This document shows positions 12,515-23,963 of a stretch of 64,000 bases of DNA, piece by piece. Under the pieces are notes generated by a model. It was not told where the DNA came from. It ran no database searches and was given only the letters and a program-made list of their open reading frames with translations. Both the position numbers and the translations under genes were made by a program. Every line of letters begins with the position of its first letter. Position 1 is the first letter of the stretch. This DNA comes from Theristus sp. LFF4_11 (taxonomy: Eukaryota > Nematoda > Chromadorea > Monhysterida > Xyalidae), in contig JASANC010005298.1 in NCBI GenBank assembly GCA_030248135.1, positions 1 through 64,000 of the forward strand, given 5' to 3'.

Positions 12515-12943
12515 ATCGCCAGCAGATGTTCGGGCGGGACACCATTATGGAATTGCATATGGCACGGAAAATGTATAAAAACAACGTTTGCATGGTTTTC
12601 TGATGCAATTTTCTGTTTTTATCAATAAAAAACTTTCTAAAATCCGCTGATTCATGACGCACATATGATTAATTGCACATGAGTTATTTTTTCTGTGATT
12701 TCAGATTTTCTATTTTTCTTTCCCTGGAAAAAATACCGTGGTTCAACAAAAAAAGTTCAACCGATCAATTGAGCTACCAAAGCCAAAATTTTTGTAGCTG
12801 CTCTCAAATGCGGACCAATGGACGGTTGGATTTGAGCTTTTCCGTTGAATCATAGATTTTTTTATCAGTACTGTAGTAATTTACATGTAGAAAACGTACA
12901 GTGAAAAACGAGTTTTATACAAATAAAGTTCACCACGGCATGA

Positions 12944-15487
12944 TCACTTTTTCGGAAAGTCTATCTGAAAATCGGTGACAAACGCAAAATGATCGGAGGG
13001 ATAGTCGTTTTGTTGGTGATTCGGAATGAAGATCAAAGGCTGTTGACCACAGTACGCGCCCGACTGAACTGGCGTCAGCAGTGGCGACTTGTACAGGATG
13101 AAGTCAATGCGGTCTTGTGTTGTTGGAATGGTGTAGCCCCAGTCCTTTTTGTATTTGTTCACTGTCGACCAAGTGATGCCTGCAGCCATTGCGAAATATC
13201 TGCATTTTCACTCTTTTATGGTTGGATCGGCTACACTAAAAACTAAATGCAACCGCACTCTCATTTCACTGATTTAGCAAAAAGCAACAATCACATGTGC
13301 ATTCGAACTTTGAAAACATTGTGTACATATCTGTCCACATCGAGCTAATTGGACAAATCAGTGCTCATTCGCAGTTTACCAGCAGTAAGTTCACCGGTTG
13401 AATGGCTTTATACAAGTAACCTGGATTCTTTTTCGGGTCCGGGTAAATTTGCCGATAACTGTCTTTCAGTCCAACATTCTCAAGCAGTTTTGTTGCGGGA
13501 AACTCATAGTGCCAGTCGCAATGCTCGTCGGCCATTTCGGGCGTCCAGTCAAGATGCGACGGGCAGTTGAAATCGCCAGCGAGTACCAGTGGCTCCTGGC
13601 AATAGGGACACACAATTCACAAATCACAAATCAAAACAAGAACAGTCAGTTCCACGAATGGGGTGTTTGATTTCGACCAAAATCCGATACATATTCCTTC
13701 TTCCGGTGCGCTTGGCTCCGGTATGCTATGCGGAACGTTTCGCATGCTTTGTAACTATGCAAAAAAACTGACAGGTTACAGCAAACGTACGTTGCTGTAA
13801 ATTTGCAGATCATAAAAGCCGATAAGTCCACCAACCCCACGGACGCACCTTTTCTGTGTTTTGCAGCGCTTCAATCAACCGATCGTTTACTAACAGTTGC
13901 TTCACATTTGTCACGCGGCCTGTAAACAAAAAAATAATGCTGATCACACTGGGAGAAATCGTGGGTGCTCTCACTCAACTATAAATGTTTTTTTGCATTC
14001 ACAAATTTGCACAGCGAGAATTCAATTAATGCCGACATGACACATTTTCAGCATAAAATTAGCGTTCCATAGCTTTCCATAGCGTTACATAGCGTTACAT
14101 GGCATTCATTGCAAAGTGACTTTGGCGATTGGCCATACCTCACCGACCTTGTCCCCCATTCAAGTCGACTTCACCAGCAACAAATGCCAACGGCTCCGTG
14201 TTGTGCTTGTTGCACGCAGCGTCCGGCGCCCAGTTGCGCCAGTCGAGGTGCACCGACCAAACGCTGACGTTCAATCGGCGTCTCGTCGCAGGCTGCTCAT
14301 ACTCGATCTTGAAACTCATGCCGTACTCAGTCTGCAATGACGCGACCACCAATGATACATTGTATAGCATTTTTATTTGCACCGAAATGACGTCATGTGT
14401 GCTTCACACCTGCGCTTGTCATTCATGCACAACAGAGGACCCACCCTGCACGTGAAAAAAATGCCTGAAGGGGTGAACGCACGACTTTATTTGAGTGCAT
14501 GCACGCAGAACAGTCAAACAGATGCAGATGTTTGCACAGATGTGCGCGGTGCAGAACAATCAGCGTGCCAGATTCAAACGTGCCATATTAGAATGCACGC
14601 TATGTTTCACTGCAGTTCGTCCGTGCCTGTGTGTAAGTGTCATGGTAGATGCGGTGGCGTGTCAGTATCGCTGCGTCTGGGTAGCCGCCGTCTCGCATTT
14701 GCCCCTGCCATTTCATGCCAATCAACTGCGTCAAATTGTCAAAGCACTCTGGTCGATTGTAGTTGATCTCCTACACACAGTTGCCTTTCGAATGTATAAA
14801 AAGAAGAACTGTTTTGAGATCAAGCCAACCGTTAACACCACCGATCCACTCAATTAGTCAATAAATATGTACATGTACATGTCTCCCGGAAAGCCACCAA
14901 CTGAAAACAACAACACAGGCTTGTCTTGAAAACCAATAACGCGCTTTTGCAATAAAAAGCAATAGCTCTCTCCCTCTCTGATTCTCTCGAAAAAGTTGGA
15001 TCTAAAATTCCATTGCTTTTTGCCAGTTTTACGCACTTTCGGACCGGATCAGTTCTGGTGAAACAGAACCTATACTTCGGACCTATGTGCATAGGACGTT
15101 TTTGTAGAACTATAGTTTAACTATTTTTAGTTTGCAAGCGCTGATAAAAAGGCAGAAAGCAAAAATTCAGCAAAAAAGTTTCAATCTAATGGTTTTTCAT
15201 GTTTTTCGCTAAAACAGCTTGCAACGAGAAGAACATAAATGAACCTGCAAACAGACGATATCAGGGTTGACGAGTTTTATGTGTTTCACAATCTTCGCAG
15301 GCCCATTCCACACCTCGCCGCCGCACTCCCACGTGTTGAACGTCATCACGCGCAACACCGCCGGTCGAAAGTAGTCCGCATACGGCACCGTGTCACCAAA
15401 AGCGTCGAAAGTTAGCACTGCTCCGGTTTGCACAACAATAATTGACAGGCTAATTGCAAAGAGCGCTTTGATTCGCTTGCAAAACAT
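12944..15487 (-). CDS. Secreted endonuclease/exonuclease/phosphatase (EEP) family enzyme
   Basis: Six exons (15487-15245, 14770-14627, 14331-14148, 13919-13849, 13595-13421, 13179-12944) join in phase to 350 residues. The start MFCKRIKALFAISLSIIVV is a signal-peptide-like segment, so the enzyme is probably secreted or lumenal. EEP motifs appear in order: FNTW (Asn51), LQ|E (Glu82, split by an intron), SVHLDW (His157, Asp159), AGDFN (Asp222, Asn224), QDRIDF (Asp295, Asp298) and YPSDH (Asp335, His336). These are the Mg2+-binding and catalytic residues of the DNase I/sphingomyelinase-like fold, so it is probably an active phosphodiesterase; substrate cannot be told. The DFNCPSHLDWT signature resembles bacterial and fungal secreted members. 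The intron after exon 2 appears to use a GC donor (CAG/GCACGG), and the donor of exon 3 (GTCGGT) was chosen by phase over a neighbouring GTGAGG. Confidence 0.88.
13925..14143 (-). repeat. Short direct repeats in an EEP intron
   Basis: A short direct repeat (agcgttccatagctttccatagcgttacatagcgttacatgg-type words of about 10 bp) is seen around 14060-14103 within intron 3. Nothing else stands out. Confidence 0.3.
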
Positions 15488-16097
15488 CGGTGCTTTTCTC
15501 AGGGACACGAAAGCTTTACAGTGAAACTGTACTTTTGTGCTCAGTATACTCAACGTACAGCACCACATGTACGTAGTGTGATGGTGATAAGAGCAGCAGT
15601 AGCAACGCTTGCACCACCGTTGTGTTTACGTGTAACATCATGCACTTGTACATCTTTGCTCTGCTGCTTGCTTCAGGTGTAACAGAACACAAAAAATATT
15701 TTTTGGTAAAACGCCAAATCCTTTTTTAGTCGAACAGAATATTCAAACAATGATTCAATAGTCATTAGTTACATAACCCCTTATTGAAAATTTTAAAAAT
15801 TCACACGCTAATGTGGCGCAACAATCATCAAACAAAAACTAGTATTATCAGCTCGATGACTTGTCACAAAGTCGGTGAGTTTGTGCTCAGTTCAGCAAGT
15901 GCGCTGAAAAATGCAAACACGCATACGTGGTCTGTGTGAACTGAACTGGTGTCACAGTGCATGTTGTAAGTTGTTGTGACAAAATTTTCCATGTGCTCGG
16001 TTGTTTTTCAACGTGGGCAAACCGACAGTGTGGCTGCGAAATGAAAATGTTTTCAGAATTATTCAAATGAAAACATTTTCCGCAGAACACCCCTCTG
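15488..16097. promoter_or_regulatory. Shared upstream region of two divergent genes
   Basis: About 610 bp separate the EEP start (15487, minus strand) from the kinase start (16098, plus strand), so the promoters of both are probably here. A short signal-peptide-like frame starts at 15641 (MHLYIFALLLAS) followed by a possible donor CAG/GTGTAA; it could be an alternative first exon of the kinase gene, but this is not supported further. No clear TATA box. Confidence 0.4.
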
Positions 16098-19000
16098 ATG
16101 CGTGCCTGGTTCATATTGGTGATCGTATTACTCGAAACTCTCAATGGATCGAGCGACGAAGCCGTCGACTGTGCTGATCTGCACTGTTTTCAAGCGTGCT
16201 TCAGCAACGCCACCGATTCAGTTGACCGATTAGTGAGTGATAATTGACAAGTTTCTTTTAAGAAGTTTTAAAAATTGACAACTCTTAAAAAAACGTTTTC
16301 AAGAAAAAAGAACACATTTTCCGGCCATTTCTACGCTTGTTGCCAGCCCAGCGCACTGATAACGATAACGATAACAGTATTTCAGAACGTAACCTGCATA
16401 AACGACTGCACTAGAGCGCCTGCCAGTTCACCGGCCCCCTGTAATTCGTCCGACTTGCGCGCTCCATCCATTGCGGCGAGACATGACTTCAAGGCGGCCA
16501 ACGTGTCACGTGCGTTCATTGATGTCAGCAATGTGGATCGGCGAAGCAGCCTGCTCGTGTTGCAGTACCAACCACTGGACAAGACAGCGAATCAACGCTG
16601 GAAAACCATAAACGTACATGTACAATTTGACTGTTGTTAATTGCAGTTTGATTGATTGAGCTGATTGAATTTTGAATATTAGTTTTTGAATTTCAATGAT
16701 TCTCATTCGAGTGACTGGCTGGTTGCTGCATCATGAACGTAAAGGCGCATTCATACAGTTTGAATTAATAGCTGCCCCGCGAGCAACGAGACTATGCTTA
16801 CGCGAACGCGCAAAACGCCGCAGAGCTACGCAGCACCTGCTGCGTGCGCTGATGATGCAAACGGGTTCGCAAAGCCCTAGTAGCTGTGGGGGCAGCTGCG
16901 TGATTTATTGAATGCGATTTGTACAATTAGTGCCCGCAGAGGCGCCGCACAGCTGCACGACGTTTTGTGCATCAAAAAGTGTTTTTAGCTGCCGCATTGC
17001 TGTGCTTCACAATATTGATTTGTTAATTTGAAACATAAATCTGAGACACCTCGGCAACACAGGTTGTTATGACACATAAAATATGATAAAATCAATCTTG
17101 TTTGATTCGATTTTCACGGGATTTCAAATAAAATTCCCTGGCAAACGAAATCATTTTGAATCGAGCACCATCTTCAGCTCTTCCTTCACTGCAAAATATT
17201 TGTTGTATTTTGTCCAGTAAAACTTGCCACACACATGATCAGATTCTGTCTTCGGTTTTCTTGTCCCCGTTCGTTGTTCTGATTGATTTTTTTTTAATTT
17301 TGCAATTGTTTGTTTTTGATCAAAAAACTACCTGTTTTTGTTTGCTTGCTTGCTCACCGTTTTTTGAAAGCTACCTCGTCAAAGTTTCAGCACACGAACA
17401 ATAATAAAAAACAACAAAAATCACAACCAATCAAACTTCCACAACCAAACTTCAAATCGTGGGACGCGCGGCAGCGCAGTCCCACAATATTATTTCAGAA
17501 AGCTCATTGCGAATATTTTGAAATTTCAATCGACCATAACATTCATGATAAATGACTAAACCAAGAAATGCTATTTGCTGTGCTAAGATGGCCCGATACC
17601 CTATCTATCCAAACCAAAAAATTAAACATCGGTTGCTTCTGTGATTTTACAGAACAAAAAAACCGAAAAAAATTTCAGGTTGTTGTTGTTGTCGTTGTTG
17701 TTGTCGACCGTTTCGGTGTCCACAAAAAATCTAAAGTTGTGTTCAAATTCGAATTCCAAATTGTACGGTATCCTATGTAATCGACCATGCTGCGTCTGAT
17801 AGGCTAGGTGCCGAATTGTGAAAAAACTGTTTTTACCCGTGCCGGGTATAAAAAGAGTGCCCGTTAAGGGGTTTCCTGGTAAAAATCGTTGTTCTAATTT
17901 CATATTCCACGGTATTCATGTAATCGACCATGCTGCGTCTGATAGGCTAAGTGCTGAATTGTGAAACACTGTTTTTTACCTGTGCCGGGGTTGAAAAGGG
18001 TACTGTTTTTACCCGTGCCTGGTATAAAAAGGGTCCCCGGAAGGGTTTCCTCCTAAAAAACGTTGTTCTGATTTCAAATTCCACGGTATCCATGTAATCG
18101 ACTATGCTGCGTCTGATAGGCTATAGTTTAGGTGCCAAATAGCAAAAAGCTGATATTTACCCGTGCCTGGGTTGAAAAGGGTCCCCGTAAAGGGTTTCCT
18201 CCTAAAAAACGTTGTTCTGATATCAAATTCCACAGTATCCATGTAATCGACTATGCTGCGTCGGATAGGCTATAGTTTAGGTGCCAAATAGCGAAAAGCT
18301 GATATTAACCCGTGCCTGGGTTGAAAAGGGCCCCGTAAAGGGTTTTCTCCTAAAAAACGTTGTTCTGATTTCAAATTCCACGGTATCCATGTAATCGACT
18401 ATGCTGCGTCTGATAGGCTATAGTTTAGGTGCCAAATAGCAGAAAGCTGATATTAACCCGTGCCTGGGTTGAAAAGGGTCCCCGTAAAGGGTTTCCTCCT
18501 AAAAAACGTTGTTCTGATTTCAAATTCCACAGTATCCATGTAATCGACTATGCTGCGTCTGATAGGCTATAGTTCAGGTGCCAAATAGCGAAAAGCTGAT
18601 ATTAACCCGTGCCTGGGTTGAAAAGGGTCCACGGAAGGGTTCGCTCCTAAAAATCCTTGCTCTGAGTACAAATGCAACAGAAACCATTGCAGTCGACTAT
18701 GCTGCGTCTGATAGGCTAAAACCCTATAAACTCTTTGAGATATAAACGAAAAAGACAAGTTCGGAAAAATGCCCGAAGGGCATGAAAAAGACCAAATATT
18801 ATTTCAGAATGACACAGATAGAAAAGTGTGACACAAGGATTTTCACAAGATCAAACATTTTATGAAACGTGTGTGAACTGGAAAGTTACAAACTGAAATA
18901 ATATTTACGTCAATATATTTTTGTCATTTCAAGGCACTGGCTCCGGTTGTGACCGCAGTACCGCACTCATCGTAAAAGGGTTCCGCCCGCAAACACCATA

Positions 19001-22000
19001 TTAAGCAAATCATTTGATACAGTATTCACAAATAAAAAGAGCATGTTCACAGCAGCAAATGATTTTTTTGCAGCATCAAATGAAGTGAGATAAAATTTGT
19101 ACAGAGATTGTGCCTTCCTTGAGAATGACAAAAAAGATATTGGCGTAAATATTATTTCAGTTTGTAACTTTCCAGTTCACACACGTTTCATAAGATGTTT
19201 GATCTTGTGAAAATCCTTGTGTCACACTTTTCTATCTGTGTCATTCTGAAATAATATTTGGTCTTTTTCATGCCCTTCGGGCATTTTTCCGAACTTGTGA
19301 AATAATGCAACAGAATGAAACAATAAAACAACTTTGAAAAGTAGTCTGTTGGTCAAAAAATCCCAAAGACAGCATTTGGACTTTTTGAATTTTTTGACAA
19401 CATGTTGAATTTAATGAAGTTTTTGAGCATCGTAACAGCTTGGATGGACGTCCGGACTCCGGAACAGTTTTTCTAATTTCCTGAAGCTAAAAATCGAAAT
19501 TCTGAACACTGAAAATGCTGTTGGCATCTGATGGCCATTGCGTGCCACTGCCGTGCAATGCAGAGCACTTGTCACACAAACTCAGCGACATAGTGATGTT
19601 TCACGTCAACACTGGGTGTTTTGATCAACAATACCTCCTCATTTGCTTCACCAGCTGTGCGCTTTTTTACTTCCAGATCTATAAAGTTTATTAGTTTGAC
19701 GGCGCGTAAATAATTTCTCTAGAACGCGCACGCACTGTGCAGCTGTGCTGCAGCTAGAAGCACGTTCCGAATGCATAAAAAGCCACATAGCTACGGAGCA
19801 GTTGTTGGGTGCGCTGATGAACTTTGCGAACGCGTGTTGTTGCGTTGCTGCCCCACAGCTGCACGCGCCTTGCGAATGCGTAAAAAGCGCATAGCTATCA
19901 TTCTCCTGTTGGGGGCGCTAATGAAACAACGCGAACGCGTTTTGCAGTGTTTAATAGCCGCGCGTGCTTAAAAAACATTGTATGAATGCCGCTGGCCGTC
20001 ACGGAGCTTTGTTGCAGGTTGTGCCGACGCCATCAGCCACCACAAAGCTGACCTTGACTGTCAGAAAGCCGATCGCATGCGATGGGTATCGCTTCCGGGC
20101 AGCCAGTGTTTCGGCGACCGCTGTCTCTCGCTGGTCGAATGTGCCCGAATTGTCAGGCACGCTAATCACACCGCACACACTTCACTGTTTTAGAACACTG
20201 TGCGAAGCGAAAAAAGTGTAAACACGATAGTAAAAAGCAAAATTCACATACGCTAAAAACTATGTACAGGGTGGGCCAAAAAAAAGGTTCCATTTTCAAA
20301 CTGCTGTCACTGGCTGGTGTTTTAATATTATGAGCTGAAATTTTCAGCACTGATAAAACATGTGATGCCATTTTACTGACAAAAATTTTTTTCCGATATA
20401 TAATTTGATTGTGGCAGATTTTCTAAAAAGCTCGAAAAATCACCAAATTGACTGAAATGAGTGCAAGAAAAAATTAGTATCAAGATGCGTGATTCAATTT
20501 TGCAACTGTTGCGAAGGTCACAAATGGGTCTTTTTGGATACCCGGGGTATTGATAGCTCAAATCATGCGCTCAAGAGTGGAAAGGTCTCACACTTGAATT
20601 GCATTTGAGCAGCTCGAGCGAAATTCTGATGTTTCACAACGGACTCGAGTCAGCAGCCATGCGACTGCGACAGAAAGAATTGTTCAGTTGACATTTTGTT
20701 TTGTGTGTTGCTCTATCTGTTAATTTGTTTCTTTTGAAAAGTTTTTCTGCGGTTTGAATAAAAACAGTGTTTCAGTTTCAGTGTTCTGCAGTTTCGTCAT
20801 GGTTAAGTGGACAGCAGAACAACGGGTCTGGTGTGCTATCTGGTGGGAGCAATCTAAAAGTTTTTCTGCAGTGACTGGAAAGTTTCGCATAAAATTCAAT
20901 CCAGCCGCTGCCGGACGAGAACCTTGATGATGATTTGGATGAGCAATGATCGTTGTGAAATTCTTGGTTAAAAATCTGTTTTTTTGAAAATTTAGGAATT
21001 TTTAAACATTGTGCTGTAAAACTGAATATACTTGACCAACCTGAATAAAAATTTTGTCAGAAAAATGGCATCACATGTTTTATCAATGCTGAAAGTTTCA
21101 GCTCATAATATTGAAACACCAGCCAGTGACAGCAGTTTGAAAATGGAACCTTTTTTTGGCCCACCCTGTACATGAGTGCCCGGTGAGACTGTAGCAGGCC
21201 TCTAACCGGCCTTCCACAGAGAATGTAGTGAACAGCGAACCTTTTCGGTTTTTAAAGCTCAAACGCTCAGTTTAATTTTCTGCAGTATTTTGTATTTTAG
21301 CAATGACTGCTGATTTGCTGGATCGTATGTACACGCTGAATCTGCTGAACAGCTCGCTCGAAAATGATAAAGTGATTAGTTACATACACGTCGGTCTTTC
21401 AGACGGTAAATTCTGAAACGGTTGCTTTCAACTTGGCTGCCCATTTGACGTCTGGCGGATTTGCATTCTATTACAATCTAACTCTATCGAACTAGCTGAT
21501 TGGTTGAATTTGGCTTGCACAAATGTGTATGGATGTATGAATCACGTTATCACCAACCGCTATTCAACTGATCGGATATGCTGTTGAATGTAGAATGCAT
21601 TTTTGATGGTGATCGAGATGGATTTATTTGATAATATACGGGATCGTACGCATCGTCGAAAGGTGTCGGAACAAACGACTGACCATTTTCAAATTGCAAT
21701 TCAATCCATGCAAGTGCTGACGTTACCACCAATCAGCGCGTGTTTCAGCCGATCACCCACTGGACTGCTCACCAGTCATGATCAGCTCAATCACCACCGA
21801 CAGACCGCGTGACTGCCGAGTTCCCGGTCAACTGGCGCCCGCACTGAACACCGTCCGCGACCGAAACGTTCGTGGCATACATTCGCAGGCCCATCTCATT
21901 TTGCGTGACCGTATTTTTCAGACTCTACCAGTGTACTGGAAAAGCACACGCGCGTGCTTCAATTTGTCCATTGTGACAAAACACACTGACCATTGTTATT

Positions 22001-23931
22001 CAAAAGGTTGGAAAACAATGGGAGAAACATGGATAAAATCATGTTGGAGACAACTGTGCGCAACAATTGTGGACCACCGCATTATTTCCGTTTTTTATTT
22101 TCATTTTTTTAGTTGACGTGCGTCGACTCCAACGTGCTACGCTTGATCTATCCGGCCGCAATACTGAACACAACAAACTGCGCGCGAATTTTCCTGGTCA
22201 GTCGAAGCAGTTTTTTTATGAACTCCACGTGTCTTTTTTTACAATAATCGACGAAAAAAAACAAACAAACACGCACGAAAAGATGCAAGGCGTTGCTTTT
22301 CAATGTTCAAGCTGAGCTAAGCAATACACGCTTCAAAACACATGCCATGTCAAACCTCGTGCCAAACAATAAATCGTTGAAAAAGTCAAGCGGCAGTGGT
22401 AGTGGTAGTGGTAGTGGTAGAAGAGCTGGTAAGGTAGAAAAAGTGGTCGTCTGTAAAAGTAGTAGAAAAAGCACCAACAAAAAAATCACCTTGCCAAGAA
22501 GCTCCAAGAACAAAAATATCCCAGATGGCATACGGTTGGCCATCGACGCTCCTCTTGGTGAGCTTCTTGGTATGCACGCATGACTTTTTTCTCAGTGAGT
22601 GGTGAGAATGTCACTATCGACGTGAAATTAGCTTCCAAGCTGTGACCGACCGAGCACGGCGACTTGGTTATCACGGTGGCATAATGCTGATATTGGCCCT
22701 AAAGGAGCTTCCCATGTTTGCGTTGTGCACCGCTTGGATGCTTCTGCTGTTTTTTTTAATGTTTGACTATTTTTGCATGACATACAATTTTGGCCCGTCG
22801 TGACGTTCGGCACGCATTTTGGAATGTATTTTGGTGTTTTTTTGTGCGTGTTCGTAATTCGATTACCATGCTAACATAAAATCGAGAAACAAATACTAAA
22901 ATGACTTTCAGCACACCTCGTATAAATTAGGGCGCGCTAAGATTTGTGGGGTGCCGCGTTACTCAATGCGTCAGCAAGAATCCATCTGGTTCGGTGAGTT
23001 TGGTTAGCTGAAATCCATTTAAAAATGGTTTAAAATAGTTTTTTTTTTGCAGATTGCGACCACGTGCGGGGTGCTGATTGTGATGTCTATAGACAAGGTC
23101 TGTCATTGAAAATGATGCGTCTGACTTTTTAACGTCAGTTAGCGTTTTCAACCGCCAATAAAAAATGTGCAACTGTCGTCAAAAACGTTTTCATTTTTTT
23201 GCTCGTACACAATACCATTTCTCTGAATGACGGATGGAATCACATATTGTATATGGTTTTCCGCGTTTCTTTGCCAGGACGATGCTTTGGTAGCAATCAC
23301 TTCGATATCGGCAGCTATGATTGGTCGGATCCAAGCACGGAAAATGCGAGCGTTCACATTTCGTGGAACTCGTCGGTGATCTTTGACATCGAACTGAGCT
23401 GGGAACCAGGGTGGTACGCCCTGAGGTATGGCCGCATGTCCGAACAAGCACCACTGAAAACGAAGGACGTCATTGGGCAGATTATCATGGTAAAGATATT
23501 GGGTAATTATCATGGAATTTATCACACTTGGGAATACCGTCCACCGACGTGCTGTGTCTGTCTCATGAAAGTGTGGATCAAACCAAATTAAACTGATTGG
23601 TTCCACCAGATGCAAATCTTTCGATTGTTTCAAACCAGTTTTACAGATTCCATCTTCCAGACTATAGTCTTTCAAAACAACCGAACCAACAGTAATCGAA
23701 AGTAATTAATTTTCAGCCGCTCAATGAAACGCACGTGAATCTAACTTTGCCTGCTGGAAAGTATGGTGTGCAACTGTGTGTGCTTTATGCTGCCCAAGAC
23801 AAACTGCCACCTTTCAATAATTACTATTTTCGCCAATTGGATATAGTGGATTATGAAACGATTGAAGGTACATGTTAATGATCGGTTTTATTACATGCAA
23901 AGGTCACTCACAGTTCACAAAACACACGCAC

Positions 23932-23963
<32 letters not shown>

